A stretch of 64,000 nucleotides of DNA from Scybalousia_A sp052170555 (GTDB lineage: Bacteria > Bacteroidota > Bacteroidia > Bacteroidales > P3): assembly GCA_052170555.1 (NCBI GenBank), contig JBQNAI010000002.1, positions 62,001 through 126,000 of the forward strand, written 5' to 3'. The number at the start of each line of letters is the position of its first letter. Within the stretch, counting starts at the first letter, position 1. The translations under genes and the position numbers were made by a program. This document shows, in pieces, positions 17,335 to 26,770 of the stretch. Below the pieces are notes generated by a model, which made no database searches, was not told where the DNA came from, and saw only the letters and a program-made list of their open reading frames with translations.

Positions 17335-18714
17335 TTATTCAACACTGTCATTCAATATCTTAGCAAAGAAATTGCTTACAGCATTCATAAATCTTTTTGC
17401 CGAACTATCAGAAGTTTTTTCTTTAGATTTTTCTTTTTTCTTCTTATTTTCAGGTATAATCGGCTCTTCCTGTTGTATCGTCGCAACTTCCTTTTCTTCT
17501 ACAACATTCCCTGAAATTTTATCCTCATTTTCAAAACCTTTCAATACTAAACCAATTCCCGTAGAATACATCGGATCTGCATAATCGTTTGCATTTTCAT
17601 TTAACCATATCCCATCTGGTTCTCCAATTCTAGTGGTGATGCCTGTTATAAACTCCGTATATTGAGCTATGTGTTGTAATTTACTCCCACCACCAGTTAA
17701 AACAATACCTGCTATAAGCATCTGATCATACGAATCATTTTTTAATTCATAATCTACTTGCTGAAGTATCATTTGCACCCTTGCATTAACAACCTCTGAT
17801 AACATGTATAATGTTACTTCTCTATTCTCTCTTCCCTTCAGACCAGGAACCTGAATAACCGTATTTTTACTTTTTTCTGTTCTTAAACAATCTCCGTAAT
17901 GCGTCTTCAGTGCCTCTGCTTGATTTTGCATAATACGAAAAGAGTCCTTGATATCATTCGTAATGCTATTTCCTGCTAATTGTATAACTGCCGTATGTCT
18001 TAGAATACCTTCTTTGAATATAGCCATATCTGTCGTACCACCACCTATATCTACCAAACATATCCCTGCCGTCTTTTCGTCATCATCAACGACAGCCTCT
18101 GCACTTGCAATAGGTTCTAGAATCAACCCTTTGACATTATATCCTGCCATTGATACACTGCGGTATATATTATGCACATTTGTTTCATCTCCACTAATAA
18201 GATTATAATTAACTTCTATTGTTTTCCCTTCACGACCAACGGGATCTATTATACCTGTTTCTCCATCAATAATATAATCCTGAGGCACAATATCTATGAT
18301 ACTTTCTCCCGGAGGCATTGCTACACTTCTCTGATCCTCCAACAACGTATCTATATCTTCTTGGTCAATGATATGATGATCCTCTTTTATAATTTTCTTA
18401 CCTCGTTGAGGAGTACTCTTTATATTGTGCCCTGCAATACCAACATAAGCTTCTGTTACTTTGATATTGCACTTTCCCTCTGCTATTTCTACTGCTTTTC
18501 TGATACTTTCCGATGCTTTGGTTATAATCTTTACTTCTCCATGCTCAACACCAACGGATTCGGTTTTACCCATTCCAATAATTTTTATTTCTCCTTGAGT
18601 ATTTTTTTCTCCTATAAAGACAGCAATCTTTGTGGTTCCAACATCTATTCCAACAACCACTTTATTATTGCTTACTGCTCCGGGATTTATTGCATTACTT
18701 TGTAAGTTTTCCAT
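17335..18714 (-). CDS. ftsA: Cell-division protein FtsA
   Basis: A 459-residue actin-like ATPase that tethers FtsZ to the membrane. It shows the phosphate-1 motif VVGIDVGTTKIAVFIG (~residues 20-36), the SHS2/1C region with VGIAGHNI, the phosphate-2 block CLVDIGGGTTDMAIF (~218-232) and the adenosine motif LTGGGSKLQ. The C-terminus after ~400 is a Lys/Glu-rich linker followed by a potentially amphipathic helix (RFMNAVSNFFAKIL), the expected membrane-targeting end. It lies between ftsQ (45 bp) and ftsZ (170 bp). Confidence 0.95.
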   Translation of the reverse strand: MENLQSNAINPGAVSNNKVVVGIDVGTTKIAVFIGEKNTQGEIKIIGMGKTESVGVEHGEVKIITKASESIRKAVEIAEGKCNIKVTEAYVGIAGHNIKSTPQRGKKIIKEDHHIIDQEDIDTLLEDQRSVAMPPGESIIDIVPQDYIIDGETGIIDPVGREGKTIEVNYNLISGDETNVHNIYRSVSMAGYNVKGLILEPIASAEAVVDDDEKTAGICLVDIGGGTTDMAIFKEGILRHTAVIQLAGNSITNDIKDSFRIMQNQAEALKTHYGDCLRTEKSKNTVIQVPGLKGRENREVTLYMLSEVVNARVQMILQQVDYELKNDSYDQMLIAGIVLTGGGSKLQHIAQYTEFITGITTRIGEPDGIWLNENANDYADPMYSTGIGLVLKGFENEDKISGNVVEEKEVATIQQEEPIIPENKKKKEKSKEKTSDSSAKRFMNAVSNFFAKILNDSVE

Positions 18715-18759
18715 ATTATTTTATTCTTTTATTTCATAATTTGTTAATATACATTACTC

Positions 18760-19521
18760 CTATTCTTTTTTCGTACAAACAACTTGGTTATAAAATCTCA
18801 AATCAATATTTTCGTAATCATCCCACCCTCTCTTAGAGAAAGAGTACTCTATCAAATAATGTAATCTATTAATCTCTTCTTCCCAAAAAGACGAATCTTC
18901 GTTGAGTGTAATGGTATAATCTCCTTGTGAAGGAAGCATTATCCATTTTTGATCTTTTTTAGTTACTCCACTAATCCATTTACTTAAAATATCATCATTA
19001 TGTATCAGCATTGCTAATTTATATATTACAAGATAATCTTTATCAGTCAATGAATCAATTTTCTTAATAGGAATTTCATTGTCATGACCTGTTACAATAA
19101 AACATTTTGCTATCTGTTGTTGTCTCTGTACATCTATTATGCCCATTTTACTATCCATATAAAATTGCTTTCCATTATGATTATATATTCTAGCAATAAT
19201 TAGTTTTTGAGTAATATAGATTCTTAAAATACCACTCAAAGAAACGGAAACATAAGCATAATCTACAAAATCCAACTCTTCAAGATATTTTTTTATCACT
19301 TTTGTATTTATATGATTACGTCTATAATTTGTTAGATTTCCAAATTTGTCAAATAAAACTTCTTGAACATATTGTTTGGTAATTATCACAGAAGTGCTAG
19401 GATATTGTATAGATAAATCTACCGAAGATATCTTCAGTAGACCAACTAGCAAAGGTATACTTATTGTCACAATAATGACAGTAAAAATAATATATACTTT
19501 TATCAACACCCTATTATTCAT
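18760..19521 (-). CDS. ftsQ: Cell-division protein FtsQ
   Basis: A 253-residue bitopic membrane protein with a short basic N-terminus, one transmembrane helix (residues ~7-30) and a periplasmic POTRA-like and beta domain. The sequence is divergent, as is normal for FtsQ. The call rests mainly on topology, size and position between murC and ftsA. FtsQ links early and late division proteins via FtsL/FtsB. It is 22 bp downstream of murC. Confidence 0.88.
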   Translation of the reverse strand: MNNRVLIKVYIIFTVIIVTISIPLLVGLLKISSVDLSIQYPSTSVIITKQYVQEVLFDKFGNLTNYRRNHINTKVIKKYLEELDFVDYAYVSVSLSGILRIYITQKLIIARIYNHNGKQFYMDSKMGIIDVQRQQQIAKCFIVTGHDNEIPIKKIDSLTDKDYLVIYKLAMLIHNDDILSKWISGVTKKDQKWIMLPSQGDYTITLNEDSSFWEEEINRLHYLIEYSFSKRGWDDYENIDLRFYNQVVCTKKE

Positions 19522-19543
19522 TTTATCCTATAAAATATCTTAA

Positions 19544-20908
19544 CTAATTATTTAATAATTTTTCTATTTCAGGTACTAGTTCTGCAATATCTCCAGCTCC
19601 AAAGGTAATTAAAAATTCTGGATTGAGAGCCTCTAAAAGAGGAAAAAGTTGTTGCTTTGTAACAAGATACTTATTTTTCTTACACATTTTATTAAATAAA
19701 ATATGAGAATCTATCCCAACTATAGGTTCTTCTCTAGCTGGATATATAGGAAGTAAAATAATCTCATCTAATTCTTCTAATGCCTTTACGAAATTATCTG
19801 ATAAATCTCTTGTCCGTGAATATAAATGTGGCTGAAATATCCCCGTAAATTTCTTCCTAGGATATAATTTTCGTAATGATTGAATTGTTGATGATATTTC
19901 TTGTGGGTGATGAGCATAGTCATCTATAAATATTCTATCATTAGTTCTTATCCTAAAATCTAATCTACGTTCTATACCTTCGAAAGACAGTAATCCTTCG
20001 CGTAGTATTTTCTCTCTTTCCTTGCCTATGAGTCCTACACTTTTTAATACAAAATCACAAACAGTCAACGCTGCCACAGAATTTTCTATATTATGTAATC
20101 CTGGGTAAATCATCTTCATATCATATAAAACAGAGTTCTCACACTTGTAGTCAAAATAATAGAAGCCATTATTCGCCCTTAAATTATAAGCGTAATAATT
20201 AGACGTTTCATCTGACAAAGAATATATCCTAGTAGGTATATCTTTTGAGATAAAATCTTTCCCAATATTTTCTTTTAATAACAATAATCCTCCTTTATTT
20301 GTGTGAGAAGCAAATTCTTCAAATGTATGATAAAGATTATTATATGTATGATAAATATCTAAGTGGTCTGCGGCGATAGATGTTATAACAGAAACAAAGG
20401 GGTATAATTGTAAAAAACTTCTATCATATTCATCAGCTTCCACAACTACAATTTCCGAATTAGAATTGTAAATAAAATTACTCATAGTATTCTTTAATAT
20501 TCCCCCAAGAAATGCACTACATCCACATTTTGAATTTCTAAGAATATTAGAAATAATTCCACATGTAGTAGTCTTACCATGAGAACCTGCAACAGCTAAT
20601 ACTTTTTTGTTCCTTGTTATCTCTCCTAATACTACTGCTCTTTTTTTTAAAGTAATATTATTTTTTTTGATATATAATAGTTGTTTACTGTCCTCGGGTA
20701 TAGCAGGAGTATAAACACACAAATCTATATTTTGTGGAACATTGTCTTCTACATCTTCATAATTAATTTGAATTCCTTTTTCTTCCAAAGACTTAGTCAA
20801 AGATGATCTAGTGCGGTCATAACCCATAACATTTTCCCCTTTTTCATAGAAATAAAGAGCCAACGCACTCATACCGATACCCCCAATCCCTAATAAATAA
20901 ACTTTCAT
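19544..20908 (-). CDS. murC: UDP-N-acetylmuramate-L-alanine ligase MurC
   Basis: MurC adds L-alanine to UDP-MurNAc with ATP. The start at MKVYLLGIGGIGMS (20908) gives 454 residues and places the Rossmann motif GIGGIGMSALA at the N-terminus. The frame is open eight codons further upstream. The Mur-ligase ATP loop GSHGKTTT (~109-116), EADEYDRSFL and DDYAHHPQEI are all intact. This shows that the Mur pathway's first amino-acid ligase is complete, in contrast to the neighbouring murD remnant. It starts 25 bp after murG. Confidence 0.96.
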   Translation of the reverse strand: MKVYLLGIGGIGMSALALYFYEKGENVMGYDRTRSSLTKSLEEKGIQINYEDVEDNVPQNIDLCVYTPAIPEDSKQLLYIKKNNITLKKRAVVLGEITRNKKVLAVAGSHGKTTTCGIISNILRNSKCGCSAFLGGILKNTMSNFIYNSNSEIVVVEADEYDRSFLQLYPFVSVITSIAADHLDIYHTYNNLYHTFEEFASHTNKGGLLLLKENIGKDFISKDIPTRIYSLSDETSNYYAYNLRANNGFYYFDYKCENSVLYDMKMIYPGLHNIENSVAALTVCDFVLKSVGLIGKEREKILREGLLSFEGIERRLDFRIRTNDRIFIDDYAHHPQEISSTIQSLRKLYPRKKFTGIFQPHLYSRTRDLSDNFVKALEELDEIILLPIYPAREEPIVGIDSHILFNKMCKKNKYLVTKQQLFPLLEALNPEFLITFGAGDIAELVPEIEKLLNN

Positions 20909-20932
20909 ATTGCTAATTGTTTTTATATACAA

Positions 20933-22048
20933 TTAATTTTTATTATCTAATATATCCATTATCGTAACGTATATTCTTTCCGTTGCATCTAATATTGCCA
21001 TCTGTCTAATATTATTAGACAATGTTTGTTGCAAAAAAGAATCTTTCAGTAGTTTAGAAATTGAAGCAGAAAGAATGTTAACGTCATTGGATAAATCTTC
21101 ATCCTTAATCATCAAGGTAGCGTTTTTATCTGCTAAAGTTCTTGCATTTTTAGTCTGATGATCCTCTGCGACATTCGGAGATGGGATCAAAATAGTAGGT
21201 TTACCCACAACACAAAGTTCACTTATACTAAGAGCTCCTGCTCGAGCTATTATTACATCTGACAAAGAATAAGCTTGGGCCATATCTGAAATAAACTCCT
21301 TAATTTCTATTAACTCCTTCGCCTTTTGATTGGAAAAGAAAAAATATTGTAACCTCGTAACAATATCTTTATAATAATAACTCCCAGTTTGCCAAATAAG
21401 ACGTATATTATTATCAATAAAATATTCCAATATCTTTTCTATACTCCAATTTATAGTACCTGCACCCAGACTTCCCCCCGTTACCAAAACTGTCTTATTT
21501 GCAACAAAACCTAAGTTTGAGTATTTACATCCATCCATTTCCAAAATATTTTGTCTTATAGGATTTCCCGTTAAAACAATTTTGTCCTTGCTAAAATATC
21601 TATCCATATTATCATACGCAACACAAATTTTTTTTGCTTTTTTACCAAGTAATTGGTTACTTTTACCCGCTAATGAATTTTGTTCTTGTAACAAAGTTGG
21701 AATTTTCATCTTTTGAGCCATATTTACAACCGAAAATGAAGCATAACCTCCGACTCCTATGACTATATCTGGTTTAAATTCTTTTATAATTCGTTTACAC
21801 TTCAAAGAACATGCAAGTAATTTGAATGGTAAAGAAACATTCTTTAAAATATTCTTTCTATTAAATCCTGCTATTTTCAATCCTATTATTCTATATCCTG
21901 ACTGAGGAACCTTTTGCATTTCCATCCTACCCTCAGCACCGACAAAGAGTATTTCGCTTTCATTATTATGTTGTTTTATTGTATTTGCAATGGCAATAGC
22001 AGGAAAGATGTGCCCTCCTGTTCCTCCACCACTAATTATCACTCTCAT
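20933..22048 (-). CDS. murG: UDP-N-acetylglucosamine:lipid I transferase MurG
   Basis: A 371-residue GT28 glycosyltransferase that converts lipid I into lipid II at the inner membrane. The glycine-rich motif SGGGTGGHIFPAIAIA is at residues 6-21. The C-terminal UDP-GlcNAc binding region carries TGGSLGAGTIN and RAGALSISEL, with PSPNVAEDHQ downstream. All are standard. Its start overlaps the ftsW stop by four bases (ATGA), indicating translational coupling. Confidence 0.96.
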   Translation of the reverse strand: MRVIISGGGTGGHIFPAIAIANTIKQHNNESEILFVGAEGRMEMQKVPQSGYRIIGLKIAGFNRKNILKNVSLPFKLLACSLKCKRIIKEFKPDIVIGVGGYASFSVVNMAQKMKIPTLLQEQNSLAGKSNQLLGKKAKKICVAYDNMDRYFSKDKIVLTGNPIRQNILEMDGCKYSNLGFVANKTVLVTGGSLGAGTINWSIEKILEYFIDNNIRLIWQTGSYYYKDIVTRLQYFFFSNQKAKELIEIKEFISDMAQAYSLSDVIIARAGALSISELCVVGKPTILIPSPNVAEDHQTKNARTLADKNATLMIKDEDLSNDVNILSASISKLLKDSFLQQTLSNNIRQMAILDATERIYVTIMDILDNKN

Positions 22049-23298
22049 AAATTTTCTTCCTCCTTTTGTTGCACAGATCCGTCAGGTTCTGTTTCTAATT
22101 TATCATTATTCTTTTCTGTTTTTGCTTGTGTTACATTAGTATTGATAAGAATACTTTCCTTATTTTCTATAGTTTTAGACATATTTATTACTATACCCAA
22201 AAAAATACTAGCTATAACAAACGATGTTCCTCCATAGGAAATAAAAGGTAAAGTTTGACCTGTTACAGGTATCAAATCAACGGCAACACACATATTGACA
22301 ATGGCTTGCATTGTTATTGCTATTCCGAAACCCAAACATGCCATCGCTGCAAAATACCCGTGAGTATTACGTGTAATTCTCATCAATCTATATAATAAAA
22401 TTATATACAAAAATATTACAACTAATCCTAATAAAATACCCCCTTCTTCCAATATGATAGAAAATATAAAATCATTGTGGGCTTCGTCTAAAAATCTTGA
22501 TTGTATACTATTGCCAATACCTCTACCAAATAACCCTCCTGTTGCAATGGCAGTTAAAGACTGATTAGATTGGTTCAATATTGTATAATCTGTATTACTG
22601 TGACTTTGTGTCCTACTTAAAACTGTCGCCAAACGTCCTATCTTACTTGCAAATTCATCACTAAAAGAGGCAATGAGTAGTAGTAATCCCAATAGTGCAA
22701 TTAAACAACACAGCATAACATACAAATATTTCTTATTCACCCCCCCTATTCTCATCAATATAAAACATGTTATAAATATTAAGCCACATGTAGAAAAATT
22801 TGACCAAAAAACTATACCACAAACTATAGACAAAGGAATAATCAGTGAATAAAATATAGTTTTATCTTTTATTTTCTCTTGATTATTAGCCATTATCATA
22901 CACATATAGAAAATTATCGTATACTTTACCATTTCAGATGGTTGAAATTGAAGATTATAAAAAAACAAATTTAGCCTTATCCATCTCGCTGTTGACAACG
23001 GGAGATGATTAAAAGTAGCCTGCAAATACGGTACACATACTAAAATAATAGAAACAAATAGCAAAACTTTAAGTATGCTTGTTATTTTTCTATAATCAAT
23101 CCTGTGAAAAATAAAACAACAAATAACACCTATGAAAAGCCAAACAATATGTCGTAATATTAGGGGTAAGAAACTACCTCCCGCAACCTCCTTGCCCATG
23201 GCTGAAAACACCTCTGTAATACTTATAATTATAAAGAAAAAATATACAGTCCAAATAACTTTGTCGCCCTTTAATATTTTCGTTTTTACATTAGACAT
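22045..23298 (-). CDS. ftsW: Lipid II polymerase FtsW
   Basis: A SEDS-family glycosyltransferase with about ten transmembrane helices that polymerises lipid II at the septum together with FtsI. FQPSEMVKY and the later LPFISYGGTSFV are the family signatures. I chose the ATG at 23298 (417 residues, MSNVKTK start). An alternative ATG at 23331 would overlap the murD remnant by 26 bases. The C-terminal tail is hydrophilic and Glu/Lys-rich. Confidence 0.94.
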   Translation of the reverse strand: MSNVKTKILKGDKVIWTVYFFFIIISITEVFSAMGKEVAGGSFLPLILRHIVWLFIGVICCFIFHRIDYRKITSILKVLLFVSIILVCVPYLQATFNHLPLSTARWIRLNLFFYNLQFQPSEMVKYTIIFYMCMIMANNQEKIKDKTIFYSLIIPLSIVCGIVFWSNFSTCGLIFITCFILMRIGGVNKKYLYVMLCCLIALLGLLLLIASFSDEFASKIGRLATVLSRTQSHSNTDYTILNQSNQSLTAIATGGLFGRGIGNSIQSRFLDEAHNDFIFSIILEEGGILLGLVVIFLYIILLYRLMRITRNTHGYFAAMACLGFGIAITMQAIVNMCVAVDLIPVTGQTLPFISYGGTSFVIASIFLGIVINMSKTIENKESILINTNVTQAKTEKNNDKLETEPDGSVQQKEEENL

Positions 23299-23305
23299 TG
23301 TATCA

Positions 23306-23794
23306 TTACATATTTGTGATGTAGTTATCAAAAGCCAAAGATAAACTTTCTATTACGGAATTGTCTTTATCAAAAGAAGTGAACACCACACAATCATCGC
23401 TAGTTGCTATTGCAGATGCTATTTTAGTATTTTGTTCAATGTCTTGAATAGAATCTGACACAAAAAATATTTGTCTTATTTTACCATTTAAATCTTGCGT
23501 TATTTTTTTTACATCTTCATCTGCTAATTCACCCTTATTAATTATCCATATTATATTTTTAGGTAAACGAGACAAAAATAACCATGCAGAATTAATATTT
23601 TTAACTTTTGTCAAATTAATATATTCAGTCCCAGAAACAATTGTAGTAGAACAAGGACTTAGGTTTGATTTTTCTCTTAAAAACCCTCGCATAAGTATCT
23701 CATTTCGCATACAACGAATATTACTATATGTAAGTTCAGATTTCAACGTATATTTATTGCTATCTTTTGCCAGTGCTAATTCCTCTATTGTCAT
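23306..23794 (-). pseudogene. murD: MurD remnant: C-terminal third only, ATPase region missing
   Basis: This 162-codon frame occupies the murD position between mraY and ftsW. It aligns by eye only to the last ~170 residues of Bacteroidetes MurD. MTIEELAL fits the end of the central domain, and YINLTKVKNINSAWLFL stands where the family has YINDSKATNVNSTWYAL. IIWIINKGELADEDV is the counterpart of VWICGGVDKGNDY, and VVFTSFDKDNSVIESL that of VLLSPCCASFDLFENY. The UDP-binding N-terminal domain and the GKT ATP loop (about 280 residues) are absent, and the DSKATN motif is degraded. Only 60 bp separate it from mraY, so the lost part was removed cleanly. The frame itself is open. Either a dying gene or a retained C-domain protein. 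Confidence 0.8.
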
Positions 23795-23854
23795 TTTAGT
23801 TGTATTGTCTTTTTAGTTTAAAATATAAAACCATGAGTATATAATATTTTTTGC

Positions 23855-25108
23855 CTATCTCAATTTTAATGTTATTATTGTTATAACAGCTAAGATTATG
23901 CTTATCAAAAAGAATCTTTGAACAATCTTACTTTCATGCCAATTTTTCTTTTGAAAATGATGATGTATAGGTGTCATAAGGAAGATTCTCTTTCCTTGCC
24001 CATATTTCTTTTTTGTGTATTTAAAAAAAGATACTTGTATCATTACACTAACACTTTCCAATAAGAATATCCCACAAAGTATAGGTAATAACCATTCTTT
24101 TCTTATCAAGATAGCGAATACAGCTATTATACCTCCTATACTCAAAGAGCCGGTATCTCCCATAAAGACTTGTGCCGGATAGGTATTATACCAAAGGAAT
24201 CCTGCTGTTGCACCAACAAAGGCTGCCATAAATATGGTTAATTCTCCTATGTTAGGGATATACATAATGTTTAAGTAGTTTGCGAATATTATGTTGCCAC
24301 TTATCCAAGCTAATATACCAAGAGTCGAACCTATTATGGCAGAAGTACCTGTCGCAAGTCCATCTATTCCATCAGTTAGATTGGCACCATTACTTACAGA
24401 TGTAATAACTAATATGACAATGGGAATGAAAATCAACCAAGCCAAATCTTTATAGTTCTTTGTTATCGGTTTAAGAATTTTACTATAATCAAATTCATGT
24501 CCTTTGATGAAAGGTATTGTAGTTTTAGTACTTCGAATACTTTCTTTTGAGAGTTGTTTCTTTGCTTTTTCGTAGGTACTTTCCACTTGCAAGTTATGAA
24601 TACGACTGTATGCGGCAACTTCTTGTTTTTCTTTGATAAGAATGCTCCCGTTGAAAAACATAATACTTCCGACAATGATACCAAGAGTTACTTGTCCTAC
24701 TATTTTACCCCAACCACTCATTCCTTCCTTGTGTTTTTTAAAAACCTTGATATAATCATCCCTAAACCCTAAAGCTCCTAACCAAACGGTTGTAATAATC
24801 ATAATTACAATGTATATATTGTCCAATCTACAGAGTAAGAGTACGGGAATCAATATTCCCAACAATATAATTAATCCTCCCATTGTAGGTGTGCCTTCCT
24901 TTTCTTTTTGTCCTGCTAGACCCAAATCTCTTACCGTTTCCCCTATTTGCTGTCTTTTTAGCATACTTATTAATTTACCTCCAAAAACTATGGTAATCAA
25001 CAATGATAATATTGCAGCCAAGGCTGCACGAAAAGAGATATATTGAAAGACTCCGGCTCCAGGAAAATCAAATACCTCATCCAACCACCCAAATAAATAA
25101 TACAACAT
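23855..25108 (-). CDS. mraY: Phospho-MurNAc-pentapeptide transferase MraY
   Basis: A 417-residue polytopic membrane enzyme that transfers phospho-MurNAc-pentapeptide to undecaprenyl phosphate, making lipid I. Conserved blocks are GTPTMGGLIILLG (~73-85), the DD motif in GFRDDYIKV (~115), the NLTDGIDGLA loop (~243) and the C-terminal MTPIHHHFQKKNWHE (His triad). The extra ~60 residues between TM4 and TM5 (VAAYSR...HEFDYSKI) are usual in Bacteroidetes. It lies between the murD remnant and murE, 126 bp from the latter. Confidence 0.96.
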   Translation of the reverse strand: MLYYLFGWLDEVFDFPGAGVFQYISFRAALAAILSLLITIVFGGKLISMLKRQQIGETVRDLGLAGQKEKEGTPTMGGLIILLGILIPVLLLCRLDNIYIVIMIITTVWLGALGFRDDYIKVFKKHKEGMSGWGKIVGQVTLGIIVGSIMFFNGSILIKEKQEVAAYSRIHNLQVESTYEKAKKQLSKESIRSTKTTIPFIKGHEFDYSKILKPITKNYKDLAWLIFIPIVILVITSVSNGANLTDGIDGLATGTSAIIGSTLGILAWISGNIIFANYLNIMYIPNIGELTIFMAAFVGATAGFLWYNTYPAQVFMGDTGSLSIGGIIAVFAILIRKEWLLPILCGIFLLESVSVMIQVSFFKYTKKKYGQGKRIFLMTPIHHHFQKKNWHESKIVQRFFLISIILAVITIITLKLR

Positions 25109-25174
25109 GTTCTCTTTTTTGTTTAAAAATTAACCATTTAAACTATTCAACATAAAGTGCCGATTCCCTAAATC

Positions 25175-25225
25175 TTTTCTTGAAAAGAAAAAAACCTTTT
25201 CAAAAAAGAATTTTTTCTTTCGTCA
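25175..25225. repeat. Partial dispersed intergenic repeat between murE and mraY
   Basis: AATCTTTTCTTGAAAAGAA is shared, with one base missing, by the segment at 57723-57741, and TTTTCAAAAAAGA by 11091-11104. It is part of the same modular repeat family as 11069 and 57747, placed in the only sizeable gap inside the upper half of the division cluster. Confidence 0.45.
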
Positions 25226-25234
25226 CATTATTTT

Positions 25235-26767
25235 CTACATTCCTTTCATTAATTCTTCTCTATCGTCGAAGTGATATTTTTCTCCACAAATCTCTTGATA
25301 ATTTTCATGTCCCTTCCCTGCCACCAAAATAATATCATCTTTCTTTGCTAATGCCATCGCTACCTTTATAGCTTCTCTTCTGTTCTCAATAGAAAATGTT
25401 TGTTTGTCTTGGCTATCTTGTAAATTTATTAATCCTTGCTCCATTTCTTTTATTATATCTTGCGGATTCTCATTACGAGGATTATCACTAGTCAATATAA
25501 GTATATCACTTAGTTTGAAAGATATTTCTGCCATCAACGGACGCTTAGTTTTATCTCTATTACCGCCACAACCAATAACAGTTATTATTTTTTGTGCTAA
25601 TGTACCTCTACAATCATTTATCGTATTAAGAACATTCTCTATTGCATCTGGTGTGTGTGCATAATCAATTATTCCATAAGCTCCGCTTTTTAATTTATAT
25701 ATTTCAAATCTTCCCTTTGCGGCTTTCAATAATGACATGTTTTTTAAAATCTCCATTCTATCAGCTCCCAATAATATTGCAGTAGAGTAGACTGCTAATA
25801 AATTATAAGCATTAAATCTACCGACCATCTGGACAAAAACTTCTTTATTATTCAGTAATAAATCCAACCCTTCAAAAGAAGATTCCAAAATCTTTGCTCT
25901 AAAATCTGCCTTAGCACTTTCCAATGAATAAAAATAACGTTTTGCTTTTGTGTTCTGCAACATTACTTCTCCATTTTTATCATCTATATTGGTAAGTGCA
26001 AATGCCATTTTGGGTAGATTATCAAAAAATTTTTTCTTTGCTCTAATATATGCCGCAAATGTTTTGTGATAATCCAAATGATCAAGAGTTATATTGGAAA
26101 ATATAGCACCAACAAATCTAAGACCTGCAATACGATTTTGTACAACTGAATGCGAACTTACTTCCATAAATACATATTCGCAACCTCTACCAACCATACG
26201 ATACAAAAGATCATTAAGTGTTATACTATCAGGTGTTGTTCTCTCGGTAGGTAATATTTTATCAACTATTGCATTCTCCACCGTAGATATTTTGCCACAT
26301 TTATATCCCATTTTTGTGAACAACTCATATAACAACGTGACTGTTGTCGTTTTACCATTAGTCCCAGTAATACCTACAAGATTTAATTTAGAAGAAGGAT
26401 TATCGTAGAAATTTTTTGCTATTTGTGCTAATGCCAATGATGAATTTTCTACTTTAATAAATAGTGTCTCACGAAAGTCTTCCGTTTTTACAATATTTTT
26501 CGATATTATATGCTTATTATTCTCCATCCACTGTTTACTATCAAAAACAATCACCTTGGCGCCGTTAATAATAGCTTTATCTATATATAGATGCCCGTCT
26601 GTCAAATCTCCTTTTTCGGCAACAAATAGATAATTATTTTTAACCCTACGAGAATCAAAAACAATACCCTCTATATCTATATTGAGAAAATCCATATTAG
26701 ATTCATTTTCTACAATATTCAAAATATTATATTCTAAACCATTCAGTACATCTTGTATTTTTTTCAT
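25235..26767 (-). CDS. murE: UDP-MurNAc-tripeptide synthetase MurE (meso-diaminopimelate type)
   Basis: A 510-residue Mur ligase that adds the third stem residue. The ATP loop GTNGKTTT is at 135-142, TPDSITLND and the carbamoylated-lysine region are present, and the C-terminal SDNPRNENP motif (DNPR) specifies meso-diaminopimelate as the added amino acid. The complete enzyme needs UDP-MurNAc-Ala-Glu, the MurD product, which makes the murD truncation next door striking. It starts 3 bp after the ftsI stop. Confidence 0.96.
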   Translation of the reverse strand: MKKIQDVLNGLEYNILNIVENESNMDFLNIDIEGIVFDSRRVKNNYLFVAEKGDLTDGHLYIDKAIINGAKVIVFDSKQWMENNKHIISKNIVKTEDFRETLFIKVENSSLALAQIAKNFYDNPSSKLNLVGITGTNGKTTTVTLLYELFTKMGYKCGKISTVENAIVDKILPTERTTPDSITLNDLLYRMVGRGCEYVFMEVSSHSVVQNRIAGLRFVGAIFSNITLDHLDYHKTFAAYIRAKKKFFDNLPKMAFALTNIDDKNGEVMLQNTKAKRYFYSLESAKADFRAKILESSFEGLDLLLNNKEVFVQMVGRFNAYNLLAVYSTAILLGADRMEILKNMSLLKAAKGRFEIYKLKSGAYGIIDYAHTPDAIENVLNTINDCRGTLAQKIITVIGCGGNRDKTKRPLMAEISFKLSDILILTSDNPRNENPQDIIKEMEQGLINLQDSQDKQTFSIENRREAIKVAMALAKKDDIILVAGKGHENYQEICGEKYHFDDREELMKGM

Positions 26768-26770
26768 CTC

